Positions 32,994 to 41,770 of a stretch of DNA of 47,522 bases are shown piece after piece (positions within the stretch are counted from its first letter, which is position 1; each line of letters opens with the position of its first letter). The notes under the pieces are model-generated. The model was not told where the DNA came from. It was given only the letters and a program-made list of their open reading frames with translations, and did no database searches. The DNA is from Deltaproteobacteria bacterium (GTDB lineage Bacteria > Desulfobacterota > Binatia > UBA9968), in assembly GCA_009692615.1 (NCBI GenBank), contig SHYW01000030.1, positions 1 to 47,522 on the forward strand, written 5' to 3'. The translations under genes were made by a program, and so were the position numbers.

Positions 32994-33064
32994 TATTCCG
33001 TCACCTTTGCGCCTTGGCGCTCCTTCGACGTTGCTCAGGACATGCTTTGCGGGAGATATTCCGA
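32994..33064. repeat. Dispersed repeat (TTTGCGCCTTGGCGCTCC type)
   Basis: ATTCCGTCACCTTTGCGCCT, TGGCGCTCCTTCGACGTTGC, TCAGGACATGCTTTGCGGGA and GATATTCCGAA follow in order. This is the inverse of the copy at 13310-13382 (CGTCCTGAGCGACGTCGAAG there), so the two lie in opposite orientation. It fills the gap between the cupin and solute-binding genes. Confidence 0.7.
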
Positions 33065-33066
33065 AC

Positions 33067-33414
33067 TTATTCTTTCGCGGTCACGTGAGCGCCGCCGAAC
33101 GCCTCGGAGCGGTTGCCGACGAGCACCAGCGGTTCGGTGCCGACGTTGGTGATCTGGTAGTAATCCTTGGCGCCGAAAAAAACGATCTCGTTTTTCTCAA
33201 TCACGCGCTCTTCACCTTTGATCCCTTTAACGGATGCTTTGCCTTGGAGCACGAGAAAAGTTTCCGGCGACATATGAAAATGCATGTCGGTGTGGTCGCC
33301 GGGGCGGAAATAAAGCATCCACGAACGAAATGTTTCTGAACCGAAGAGTGGCACGAAGCGCTTATCTTCGTCTTTCGCCATTCGCATGGTGTCGTTGATA
33401 TTCGCGAATTCCAT
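33067..33414 (-). CDS. Small cupin-domain protein
   Basis: This 115-residue protein is a single cupin barrel. Motif 1 is PGDHTDMHFHMSPETFLVLQG, split as PGDHTDMHFH and SPETFLVLQG, with two His and a Glu as metal-ligand candidates. Motif 2 is weaker (NEIVFFGAKDYYQITNVG) and lacks the usual His. It may bind metal or a small ligand, or stabilise another enzyme. The start ATG follows GGAGGT by three bases. It lies between a VOC gene and a solute-binding gene on the same strand. Confidence 0.8.
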   Translation of the reverse strand: MEFANINDTMRMAKDEDKRFVPLFGSETFRSWMLYFRPGDHTDMHFHMSPETFLVLQGKASVKGIKGEERVIEKNEIVFFGAKDYYQITNVGTEPLVLVGNRSEAFGGAHVTAKE

Positions 33415-33481
33415 ACAACCTCCGATACGTGCCGCTCTTGAAACGCCGGTGTCCTGTGACTTTGGCGCGCGCTTCGGTCGC

Positions 33482-34294
33482 TTAATCCGTCAGATCCAGC
33501 AGCACGCCGTCGGGATCGGCCAGGCTTTGCTTGCAGAGCTTGCAGCCTTCGAGATTTTTCTGGCGCGTTTCGCCTTCGCGGCCGATGGCGATTTTTCTCG
33601 GCGCGGAAGCGGGCGCGGAGGCGGCGAGGGCGTCGAGGTCTTTTTTAGTTTGCGCCAGATCGTCGACCTTGAAACCGAAGTGATCCAGGCCCGCCATGTG
33701 ACCGCGGTATTTGATCATGTCCCAGGGACGGATCGCCAGGTTTACTTTTCCGTCGCTAAGATAGTAGCTGTCGTCGCCGGACATTCCCTCGACGGGTTGG
33801 AGATCGAAAACTTTCTGGTAGAACTCGGCGATATACGCCGGGCGGCCGCTACGGATGCAGACGTGATTGATCCAGCGCGGTTGTTCCCAGCCGAATTCGA
33901 CGTAGCCTTCGCGCACGTTGGCCATGCCTTTTTGCGAAAGATCGTATTGGTTGCCGTCCGGGTCATGGGCGCGCAAGCCGGCAAACGGCACATGACTTGG
34001 GCTCTCGGCAATGTAGACATCGGGGTAGGACGCTTTGAGGCGATCGCGAACCAGCTGGACATTTTCGACGGCAAAGCCGAAATGATCCAGGCCCGATCGC
34101 GAACCGGGTTGGCGCTGCAAGAGCGCGAGGCCGATGACACCGTCGCTCAAATGGCCGCGATCCTTGTTGTAGTCGCCTTTCTCGTCGGTCATGCCGTTGG
34201 TGATTTTCTTCATGCCGAAAATCGTTTGATAGAACTTCGCTTCACGATCCCAATTTTCGGTCAACACGGCGATATGTCGAATGCTGGTAAACAT
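33482..34294 (-). CDS. VOC superfamily protein with two domains, extradiol-dioxygenase-like (2)
   Basis: This 270-residue protein has two VOC modules: about residues 1-130 (FTSIRHIAVLTENWDREAKF, GLDHFGFAVENV, AHDPDGNQYDLSQK) and about 140-270 (WINHVCIRSGRPAYIAEFYQ, GLDHFGFKVDD, DPDGVLLDL). It is related to the protein at 14428-15258, with the same architecture and length, but has clearly diverged. The ATG at 34294 follows AGGAGGGC; a longer frame upstream has no support. It leads a minus-strand group with the cupin and the solute-binding gene. Ring cleavage is possible but not proven by motif. Confidence 0.86.
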   Translation of the reverse strand: MFTSIRHIAVLTENWDREAKFYQTIFGMKKITNGMTDEKGDYNKDRGHLSDGVIGLALLQRQPGSRSGLDHFGFAVENVQLVRDRLKASYPDVYIAESPSHVPFAGLRAHDPDGNQYDLSQKGMANVREGYVEFGWEQPRWINHVCIRSGRPAYIAEFYQKVFDLQPVEGMSGDDSYYLSDGKVNLAIRPWDMIKYRGHMAGLDHFGFKVDDLAQTKKDLDALAASAPASAPRKIAIGREGETRQKNLEGCKLCKQSLADPDGVLLDLTD

Positions 34295-34422
34295 GGTCGT
34301 TGCCCTCCTATTGAACTGATTCATCTCAAAGTTGGATCGTGCTGTCAAATGCGTTTAGATGGTCTGCGACCTTGATTCTGAAATAGCGGAAGGATAGAAA
34401 CGAAACGATCTTAGGAACACCG

Positions 34423-35277
34423 ATGACGATTCGCTCTTTCGAATTGCTCCAACCCCACTCGCTAGCAGAAGCCGTCGAGCTTCTGCAAAAGCATGGCGAC
34501 GACGCGCGCGCCATCGGCGGCGGCACGACGCTGGTGATTTTGATGAAGCAGCGCGCGCTCTACTATCCTTATTTGGTCGATTTGCAATCGGTGCCCGGTC
34601 TGAACGAAATCAAAATCGCGAGCGACGGCGTGCGCATCGGCGCTTTGACGACGCATCGAATGATCGAGCTGTCGCCGCTGATACGCCAATCGTTCCCGGC
34701 GGTGGCCGAAGCTTTCAGCCACATCGGCAATGTTCGAGTTCGCCAGACAGCGTCCATCGGAGGTAATCTCGCGCACGCCGATTACCGGCTCGATCCGCCG
34801 CCGCCGCTGCTTGCGCTCGGCGCCGAGATTACTGCTGTCGGTCCCAGCGGCGCGCGCATGATCCCACTGAAAAACTTTTTTCGCGGCCTGTACGAAACCG
34901 TTCTCGATCCGGGAGAGATTCTTACCGAAGTGAAAATTCCTGCTATGCCGGCCAACAGTAAAGCGGTTTATCTGCGCTACAGCACGCTGTCGGCCAACGA
35001 CTGGCCTTGCGTGAATGTCGCGGCGTTTTTGCGCAAAGCAAATGGCCGCTGCCAAGAACTGCGCGTCGCGCTGGGCGGCGTGGCGGCGACGCCGTTGCTA
35101 ATTTCAGGTTTGGAATTTGCCTACGACCAAAAACTCGATGACGCGGTGATCGAAAAAATTCTCGCCGCGGTCGACGAGCAAATTGCGCCGTCGTCCGACT
35201 TGCGCGGCTCCGAATGGTATAAGCGCAAGATGGCGCGGCTGTTTACCAAGAAAGCAATTGCGCAGTTGAACGGATAA
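34423..35277 (+). CDS. Molybdenum hydroxylase FAD-binding subunit (CoxM-like)
   Basis: This 284-residue protein belongs to the medium subunit of the xanthine oxidase/CO dehydrogenase family. The FAD-binding segment is AIGGGTTLVILMKQRALYYP near residue 27, and the second is SIGGNLAHADYRLDPPPPLL near residue 110. It passes electrons from the iron-sulfur subunit to the acceptor. The ATG at 34423 has AGGA upstream. The large-subunit gene starts four bases after its stop, so translation is coupled. Confidence 0.9.
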   Translation: MTIRSFELLQPHSLAEAVELLQKHGDDARAIGGGTTLVILMKQRALYYPYLVDLQSVPGLNEIKIASDGVRIGALTTHRMIELSPLIRQSFPAVAEAFSHIGNVRVRQTASIGGNLAHADYRLDPPPPLLALGAEITAVGPSGARMIPLKNFFRGLYETVLDPGEILTEVKIPAMPANSKAVYLRYSTLSANDWPCVNVAAFLRKANGRCQELRVALGGVAATPLLISGLEFAYDQKLDDAVIEKILAAVDEQIAPSSDLRGSEWYKRKMARLFTKKAIAQLNG

Positions 35278-35281
35278 ACCC

Positions 35282-37600
35282 ATGGCCAACTTTTCAGTTG
35301 TCGGACAATCGGTGTTTCGCAAAGACGCGCACCAGAAGGTGACCGGGCAAGTGTTGCACGTCGGTAATATCGAGATGCCCGGCATGCTCCACGTCGCCGT
35401 GTTGCGCAGTCCTTACGCTCACGCGCGGATCACGCGCATTGAAAAATCCCGCGCTGAAAAAGTTCCCGGCGTCGCCGTGGTTCTCACCGGCGCTGAAGTG
35501 GCGAAGATGCCGGGCGTCGATCCGCATTTCGGTCCGGCGTTTCGCGATCAACCGATTCTTTGCGTCGAAAAAGTTTGTTACATCGGCGATCCCGTGGTCG
35601 CGGTGGCGGCCGTCGATCGGCGCACGGCGGAAGATGCGCTGCAACTGGTCGAAGTCGACTATGAGCCGCTGCCGACGGTGCTCGATGTGCTCGACGCGGC
35701 GAAACCCGATTCGCCGTTAGTTCATGAAACTCATCGCCCGGCCAAGGCGTTCGCAGATCTCGCGCATGTGAAGGCTGGGCAGAAGTCGAATATTTGTTAC
35801 CAGTTCAAACTACGCTCGGGTGATGTCGACAAGGCCTTTGCCGAAGCGGACCGCGTTTTCGAAGATACTTTCAGCTCGCCGCCGGCGCAGCATATGCCGA
35901 TGGAACCGCATGTGACGCTGGTTTATTTAGACGAGGGGCAGCGCATCAACATTTGGACCGCGAGTCAGACGCCGTCATACGTGCGCACGGAAATTTCCAA
36001 CACCTTCGGTATTCCGATGAATCGGATTCGCGTGCGTATTCCTTACTTGGGCGGCGGTTACGGCGCCAAGCTTTACGCCAAGCTGGAACCGCTGGTGACT
36101 GCCTTGGCACTGATTACCAGAAAGCCGGTGCAGTACGCGCTCACGCGCGAAGAAGAATTTCTCACCATCACCAAACATAAGGTCATCGCCAAGATCAAAA
36201 CTTCGATTAAGAACGGCGAGATCACCGGGCGCAAGTGCGAGGTCTATTGGGACACGGGCGCCTACGCCGAGATCGGCCCTCGCATCGTGCACAAGTCCGG
36301 CTACACCTCCGCTGGGCCTTATCGTATTCCCAACGTCTGGATCGATTCCTACTGCATTTACACCAATCGCGTTCCTGCCGGCGCGTTCCGTGGTTTCGGC
36401 GTACCGCAGGTGATCTGGGCCTACGATTCGCAAACCGATATGATCGCCCGCGCCCTCGGCGCCGATCCGCTCGAGTTTCGCATGCGCTACGCGCTTAACG
36501 AAGGCGAAGCGTTCGCCACCGGTACGCCGGTGAAATCCTTCGGCGTCAAGCAAGCGCTGCAAGAAGCGGCCGACGCGGTCGGAATTTCCCAACCGAGCGT
36601 CAGTCCATCCAAGACCAAGCTGCGCGGCAAGGGCATCGCCTGCGGCGTCAAAGCGGTGCTGACGCCGTCGATCTCCGGCGCCATCGTCATGATGAACGCC
36701 GACGGCAGCGTCAACGTGCTCAGCAGTACCGTCGAGATGGGGCAGGGTTCGGAGACGATGATGGGGCAGATCGTCGCCGAAGAGCTGGGCGTGTCCTTCG
36801 ACCAAGTTCACATCGTCCAACCCGACACCGACATCACGCCCTACGACACCATCACCGCCGGCAGTCGGTCGACCTATCACATGGGCAACGCCGTGCGTAT
36901 GGCCGCCGGTAAAGTGAAAGCGGTGCTCTGCGAAGCGGTGGGCAAGAAGTTGGAAGTCGATCCGGAAGATCTAGTCATGCAAAACAATCGCGTTCACGTG
37001 CTTGGCAACGAAGAGCGCGGCATGTCGATCGGCGATGCGTTTTTAGTGAAATTCGGCAGCGCCGGCACGACGATCACCGGCGAAGCGATTTGCCAACCGG
37101 AAGCGGCGCCGATGGACCCGGAGACCGGACAGTCGGAAAAATGCACCGAGTTCTGGTTTCCGTCGGCGACTTCCGTCGAAGTCGAAGTTGACACTGAGAC
37201 CGGAAAAATTCGCCTGTTGCAGTTCTACAGTGTCGGCGACACCGGCACGGCGATCAATCCGCGCCACTGCGAGCAGCAACTGCTCGGCTCGGCGATTACC
37301 CATTTAGGTTTGACGCTGTTCGAAGAGATGATTTTCGACGAAGGCCAGCTGGTGAATGGCTCGCTGCTCGACTACCAGATTGCGTCCTTTAAAGATTTAC
37401 CTGACTCGTTCCGTCCGATCATCGTGCAGGTGCCGCATGAGACCGGACCCTTCGGCGCCAAAGGCGTCGGTGAGACCGGCACGCTGACGGTTTCGGCGGC
37501 CATCGCCAACGCGATCGACGACGCCACCGGCGTGCGCATTCGCGACTTGCCTATCACGCCGGAGCGGGTGCTAAGAGCGTTGGCGGAAAAGTTTCAGTGA
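35282..37600 (+). CDS. Molybdenum hydroxylase large subunit, molybdopterin-binding (xanthine dehydrogenase family)
   Basis: This 772-residue protein has the aldehyde oxidase/xanthine dehydrogenase a/b hammerhead domain (about residues 15-125) and the molybdopterin domain after it. Active-site segments are PYLGGGYGAKLYAK (about 251), PAGAFRGFGVPQV (about 367) and the catalytic Glu in GAKGVGETGTL (about 725). The AYRCSFR loop that marks form I CO dehydrogenase is not present; the RGFGVPQ loop suits hydroxylation of aromatic or heterocyclic rings, or hydroxybenzoyl-CoA reductase-like enzymes. The small subunit is 403 bp downstream past a repeat region. Confidence 0.92.
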   Translation: MANFSVVGQSVFRKDAHQKVTGQVLHVGNIEMPGMLHVAVLRSPYAHARITRIEKSRAEKVPGVAVVLTGAEVAKMPGVDPHFGPAFRDQPILCVEKVCYIGDPVVAVAAVDRRTAEDALQLVEVDYEPLPTVLDVLDAAKPDSPLVHETHRPAKAFADLAHVKAGQKSNICYQFKLRSGDVDKAFAEADRVFEDTFSSPPAQHMPMEPHVTLVYLDEGQRINIWTASQTPSYVRTEISNTFGIPMNRIRVRIPYLGGGYGAKLYAKLEPLVTALALITRKPVQYALTREEEFLTITKHKVIAKIKTSIKNGEITGRKCEVYWDTGAYAEIGPRIVHKSGYTSAGPYRIPNVWIDSYCIYTNRVPAGAFRGFGVPQVIWAYDSQTDMIARALGADPLEFRMRYALNEGEAFATGTPVKSFGVKQALQEAADAVGISQPSVSPSKTKLRGKGIACGVKAVLTPSISGAIVMMNADGSVNVLSSTVEMGQGSETMMGQIVAEELGVSFDQVHIVQPDTDITPYDTITAGSRSTYHMGNAVRMAAGKVKAVLCEAVGKKLEVDPEDLVMQNNRVHVLGNEERGMSIGDAFLVKFGSAGTTITGEAICQPEAAPMDPETGQSEKCTEFWFPSATSVEVEVDTETGKIRLLQFYSVGDTGTAINPRHCEQQLLGSAITHLGLTLFEEMIFDEGQLVNGSLLDYQIASFKDLPDSFRPIIVQVPHETGPFGAKGVGETGTLTVSAAIANAIDDATGVRIRDLPITPERVLRALAEKFQ

Positions 37601-37650
37601 GCCGCCGCCAACACGGAGAAGAAATTTCACCACAGAGAACCTAGCGCGGC

Positions 37651-37790
37651 GAAGCCGCAACCGAATTTCGGAACAACTCTCGCAAAGGCGCTAAGGCGCA
37701 AAGGTTTTAAGAAATAAATTCTTTTCCGAACTTGGCGCCTTGGCGCCTTGGCGAGAGGAATGTCCGAGTCCGAAATGTTTTGTCTGTCGG
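37651..37790. repeat. Palindromic repeat with invertible core (copy B)
   Basis: Arms CTCGCAAAGGCGCTAAGGCG and CTTGGCGCCTTGGCGAGAGG enclose the core 37705-37730, the exact reverse complement of the 26-bp core at 27453-27478. The sequence after the arms (GGAATGTCCGAGTCCGAAAT, AAAATTTGCGCG) matches the same flank of copy A in the same orientation. It lies in the 403-bp gap between the hydroxylase large and small subunit genes, where no gene is visible. Confidence 0.8.
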
Positions 37791-37956
37791 AAAATTTGCG
37801 CGTGACAAGCAAATTTTGAGATATAGTAGTACAGAGTAGAAGATTCGGAGTCGGAGGATTGGCTGCAAAGAACGCAAAGTTCACAAAGCAGGGATTCGGA
37901 TATCTAACCGCAAAAGGCGCAGAAAGCGCAAAATACGATTCCGAGAACGTCCCGAT

Positions 37957-37981
37957 GTAGGGGCGACCGGCGGTCGCCCTT
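37957..37981. repeat. GTAGGGGCGACC palindrome
   Basis: GTAGGGGCGACCGGCGGTCG then CCCTT forms a hairpin (GGGCGACC with GGTCGCCC). It is related to the cores at 15297-15356 and 19441-19472. The rest of the gap up to 38003 shows only short GCAAAG-type words and no gene. Confidence 0.7.
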
Positions 37982-38003
37982 TTCGGTTGCGCGATAATAA
38001 TTT

Positions 38004-38474
38004 ATGAAGCGTGAAATCACACTGACGATCAACCGGCGAGTTGAGAGTTTCACCATTGACGACGCCGACACTTTGTTGGACCTGTTGCGCGAGCGCTTTA
38101 AGTTGTGGAGCGTGCGCGAAGGCTGCGGGGTCGGCGCCTGCGGCACCTGCACCGTATTGCTCGACGGCAAGCCGGTGAGTTCGTGTTTTTTACTCGCGGC
38201 ACGGGCTGCCGGACATGAGATCCTCACTCTCGAAGGCTTGAGCGACGGCGAAACGCTCCATCCGATTCAGCAAGCCTGGGTCGAAGAGCGCGCCCTGCAA
38301 TGCGCCTATTGTACGCCGGGCTTCGTGCTCTCGGTCAAAGCGCTGCTTGAAGAGAACGCCGATCCCACCGACGATGAGATTCGCGAGTATCTCGCCGGCA
38401 ATCTTTGCCGCTGTGCCGGCTACGCCGATATTCTGCGCGCGGTGCGCTCGGCGCAAAAAAAACTGCGCGCGTAA
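38004..38474 (+). CDS. Molybdenum hydroxylase iron-sulfur subunit (CoxS-like)
   Basis: This 156-residue protein has two [2Fe-2S] sites. The plant-type ferredoxin site is REGCGVGACGTCTVLLDGKP with a fourth Cys in VSSCFLL, and the second is LQCAYCTPGFVLS with LCRCAGYADI. All eight cysteines are present. It belongs with the FAD and molybdopterin subunits 403 bp upstream on the same strand; the gap is unusual for this normally compact operon. No Shine-Dalgarno is evident. Confidence 0.93.
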   Translation: MKREITLTINRRVESFTIDDADTLLDLLRERFKLWSVREGCGVGACGTCTVLLDGKPVSSCFLLAARAAGHEILTLEGLSDGETLHPIQQAWVEERALQCAYCTPGFVLSVKALLEENADPTDDEIREYLAGNLCRCAGYADILRAVRSAQKKLRA

Positions 38475-38706
38475 TTACGCCCGCGGCGAATCATATTTCC
38501 TAACTTTTCCATTTCCGTGCCGCATTCTTCCTTCTCGTTCCATACTCCTTGGTTAGCCCGCGGATGACAAATGTGTTTCGCGTCGGCGTAAATTGGCCGG
38601 CAGCGCAGACGCAACTGCCAAAACTCACATCCCATGGGTGGTCAAGTCGTGCAAGGTTGTGCGCAATTCCAATTGACGGCAGCGCTGCCGCGCGCCACTG
38701 CGCTCG

Positions 38707-38722
38707 TGGCATATTAAATGCA
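38707..38722 (+). promoter_or_regulatory. Possible sigma-54 (-24/-12) promoter
   Basis: TGGCATATTAAATGCA has GG and GC at the -24/-12 spacing used by sigma-54, 47 bp before the sensor gene. Only part of the consensus (TGGCAC-N5-TTGCA) is matched. The rest of the 295-bp gap 38475-38769 shows no gene or repeat that I recognise. Confidence 0.25.
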
Positions 38723-38769
38723 CATCAATACTTTTAGAAATCTCGAACCAGTCACCCTGAGAGTTGCCT

Positions 38770-40686
38770 ATGAATGCTACACAAGAATTGACACTTTCCT
38801 CTGCCGGTTGGAGCGGCTGGAGTTTGGATCGGCTCTTCGACACCGCCGGCAAGAATATGGTGATCCGGCTGCGTTGGCCGTTGGTGATTCTCTCTTCTTA
38901 TTTGCTCTATTACGCTGAGAGTCCGTGGCTGTCGGCGCTGCAGTTGCAAGCGCTATTGAGTCTCTATTTGCTCAGCCACGCGGCGCTTTATTTTGTCCCC
39001 GACGGACGCTTCGCTTCGCCATTTTTTTGCGCACCGTTGTTGCTCTTCGATACGCTCGTCTTGCTGGTAGTGCTCGAAATCGGCGGCGCCGCGGCGCCGG
39101 ATTTTGTCGCCACTTGTTTGTTGACGCTGGTGCTGAGTTGCATTTGCCAAGATACGCGCGGCTTACTACTGGTCACCTTCACGGCACCGTTGGTCTATGC
39201 TTTTATCGCTTTCAATACCACGGCGCATTTCGATTCGACGATTTACTTGCGTTTGCCTTTTCCCTTTGCCATCGCGCTTTTTTACGGTTACTTCGGCCAA
39301 GTCGAGCGGCTCCGCAGCCACGCCTTGACCGAGCAAATACTGGCCCAACGCCAAGAGCGTGCTAATGCCGAGATCGGCCAGCAGCGCCAACGGCTGGAGC
39401 TACTCCATGAGGTCAATCAAACGCTCAGTTCGGCCCTTAACGTCGGCGCGATTGTCGAGCTATTTCTCGAACGCGCGTTGGCGCATCTGCCTTACACGGC
39501 GGCGCTGATCCGGCTCAAGAATGGCGAATCCGGCGAACTGGAAACGGTGGCGGCGGCCGGCGAGCGTAGCGAACGGCTGCGTCAGTCGAAGGAAACACTC
39601 AAATACGTCGACCGCGTCGCCGCCGAAAAACGGCCGTTGATTCCTGGCAACGTTGGAAATGTCAGAGATGTTATCGACGGCGAGGTTGGTAAATTGTCGC
39701 GCGCCGGCCAGCTCGAACTTTTCAAAGCGCAGGGGCTGAAAAATATTCTCGCACTGCCGCTCATGGCGAGCGATGAAGCGCTCGGAGTTTTAGTTCTGGT
39801 GACGGGCGACGAACATGTCTGGAACGCGATTGAAATAGAGTTTCTCCAGACCCTGGCCGGCCACACGGCCATGGCGCTGGATCGCGCGCAGCTCTATAGC
39901 CAACGCCGTCGGCTCGCCGCGCAGTTGCGCGCGGCGCAGCGGGTGAATGACGAATTTCTAAAATCCTGTTCGACCAATCTCAAGACGCCGCTCAACGTGG
40001 TGACCGGTTACACCGATATGTTTCGCGACGGCCTGCTCGGCACCATGACGCCGATCCAAGAGCAGGCGATTGAAGCGATGGAAAGGCAGGCGAAACTCCT
40101 GCAAGGATCGATTGACGCGCTGCTGTCGGTGTCGCACTTTGCCGCGGAAGCGGTTTATGTCGAAGCCCATGACCTGAGCCTTTGGGAGCTTTTTTCCGAA
40201 CTGCGCTCGGCGTACGACGGTCGGCCAGTGAAAGAGGTTAAACTGCTATGGGATTATTCCATCGATCTGCCGGCAGTGCGTTCCTACCGTGGCAAACTCA
40301 AGCAGGTGCTGACGAGCTTGCTCGACAACGCCATCGAGTTTACCGATCACGGCGCCATCTCGATCATGGTGCGTTATTTACCGGCGCAACAATGCCTTCA
40401 GGTGCGGGTCGCTGAAAACAATGCGGGAAAAGTTCAAGTGCAAGGCGAAACCGGTTTTGAGCGCTTGTGGCATGCGTCGAATGATGCCGTTGCCGATCGC
40501 GGCGGTGTCACCCTCGGTCTCTATGTGGTGAGGAAATTCACCGAGCTTCTCGGCGGTTCGATTGACGTGGATAGCATGCCGGGAGTGGGCGCGATGTTTA
40601 CGCTGCGGATTCCCGCGCCGATGGCGCAATCCTCGGCGGTGCCCGAGCAGCTCGGACTCGCCGCTGAAAATAATTTTAACGCTTGA
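38770..40686 (+). CDS. Membrane sensor protein with GAF and degenerate histidine kinase domains
   Basis: This 638-residue protein has about six membrane helices (residues 40-180), a coiled coil (RQERANAEIGQQRQRLELLH), a GAF domain (about 215-375) and a kinase core. The H-box normally reads SHELRTPL; here it is STNLKTPL, so the phospho-acceptor His is Thr402. The N-box LLDNAIEFT is kept. The G1 box D-x-G-x-G is altered to E-N-N-A-G, while the later GLYVVRKFTELLGGSIDV segment is regular. It may bind nucleotide poorly and cannot autophosphorylate on His in the usual way. The start is ATG 38770 (a TTG two codons earlier is possible). No response regulator is near. Confidence 0.82.
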   Translation: MNATQELTLSSAGWSGWSLDRLFDTAGKNMVIRLRWPLVILSSYLLYYAESPWLSALQLQALLSLYLLSHAALYFVPDGRFASPFFCAPLLLFDTLVLLVVLEIGGAAAPDFVATCLLTLVLSCICQDTRGLLLVTFTAPLVYAFIAFNTTAHFDSTIYLRLPFPFAIALFYGYFGQVERLRSHALTEQILAQRQERANAEIGQQRQRLELLHEVNQTLSSALNVGAIVELFLERALAHLPYTAALIRLKNGESGELETVAAAGERSERLRQSKETLKYVDRVAAEKRPLIPGNVGNVRDVIDGEVGKLSRAGQLELFKAQGLKNILALPLMASDEALGVLVLVTGDEHVWNAIEIEFLQTLAGHTAMALDRAQLYSQRRRLAAQLRAAQRVNDEFLKSCSTNLKTPLNVVTGYTDMFRDGLLGTMTPIQEQAIEAMERQAKLLQGSIDALLSVSHFAAEAVYVEAHDLSLWELFSELRSAYDGRPVKEVKLLWDYSIDLPAVRSYRGKLKQVLTSLLDNAIEFTDHGAISIMVRYLPAQQCLQVRVAENNAGKVQVQGETGFERLWHASNDAVADRGGVTLGLYVVRKFTELLGGSIDVDSMPGVGAMFTLRIPAPMAQSSAVPEQLGLAAENNFNA

Positions 40687-40721
40687 GTGGGTGTCGCTGA
40701 CAATCGTCGTATTGCAGTTAG

Positions 40722-41549
40722 CTAACGCGGCACAGCCGAAAAGGCGCGGTTGTCGCGCCGCAAAAACATGCCGACCCAAAGATCGTAGAGATTATCCGGC
40801 CGATAGACATCGATCTCCTTACGCCCCTCGGCGGTTTCCACGACAGTGCTGACCGATAGATCCTGCCAGGAGATACCCAGCAACCGTTCGCCCCGTTGAC
40901 CGATCATGTCGCCCACGGTGCGCATCAATTGCGGCAGCGAGTGGCCGTCGGCGGTGCCGCTTTGATAACGGCGATGGGCGCGCTGCTCGCGTTCGATGCG
41001 ATCCAATTCCTGAACCGAATAGCGGAGTCGGTGTCCGGTTTGCGCCGTCGGCAGTGTGTAGGATTCTTCTTGGCCGAGCACTATCGGTTGGGATTTATTA
41101 CGCCACAGTTTTTGTAAACGGCTCCGGCTAATGCGAAACAACGGGTTGGTGTTGTCCGCTTGATTTTCGTTCCGAACCCAGACCAGGTACGCGGTGCCAG
41201 TGCATTCTAAGTTGAACGAGGCGAGATGGAGATTCTCTAAATCTTGGCCGATGGCGCGCAAATGGCAGGCGTAATCCGATGGGTTGATGCGAATTTCAGT
41301 CGGAGCCGTTACCAACTCTGGTTCTTGCAGCGCTTGCCCCGTGCGATGAACCAGACGCAAGGAAGCGCGCCGCGCTAACCGATTGGGTCGCCCAGGGCCG
41401 CGAAGAACGGTGTGCATGGGCAGTTTGTAGTTGCAATTGAGACAGAAGTTGGTGACCGAAACCGTGCCTTTCGTCGCCTCCGGTGTGGGGGTAGCGAAGC
41501 CGACGTAGTAATCACATTTAGGACAAAGCCGGGCGCGATATTTGAGCAT
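40722..41549 (-). CDS. Hypothetical protein with N-terminal zinc ribbon
   Basis: I do not recognise this 275-residue protein. It begins MLKYRARLCPKCDYYVGF and has two CxxC pairs (C9-C12 and C36-C39) spaced as in a zinc ribbon, with a basic linker after them (GRPNRLARRASLRLVHRTG). The rest is soluble, with no signal peptide or membrane segment. It contains LECTGTAYLVWVRNENQAD and a C-terminal VYRPDNLYDLWVGMFLRRD. The start has GAGGC upstream. It is convergent with the degenerate kinase gene 35 bp away. Zinc and nucleic-acid binding is a guess. Confidence 0.7.
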   Translation of the reverse strand: MLKYRARLCPKCDYYVGFATPTPEATKGTVSVTNFCLNCNYKLPMHTVLRGPGRPNRLARRASLRLVHRTGQALQEPELVTAPTEIRINPSDYACHLRAIGQDLENLHLASFNLECTGTAYLVWVRNENQADNTNPLFRISRSRLQKLWRNKSQPIVLGQEESYTLPTAQTGHRLRYSVQELDRIEREQRAHRRYQSGTADGHSLPQLMRTVGDMIGQRGERLLGISWQDLSVSTVVETAEGRKEIDVYRPDNLYDLWVGMFLRRDNRAFSAVPR

Positions 41550-41770
41550 TGTGTTGCCTCAGATGATGGCGTTTCAATATTCGTATTCGTCGAGGATGTC
41601 AAGGGAAACGCCCCGGCATAGCCGAAGTTTCTTGCGGATAATCAGCGAGTTAACTTGATCGATTCGTTAGAAGGGCGTTATGTCCCAAGATTTCCGACTC
41701 TGGTCAATCTTGGCAGTGGCCGAACGCCACGCAAAATTGCCGCGACGCTGGTCAATTGCGTCTTCGTCTA

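Noticed and set aside
35282-37600. True form I CO dehydrogenase
   Set aside because: The large subunit lacks the AYRCSFR active-site loop, so a ring hydroxylase of the same superfamily is more likely.
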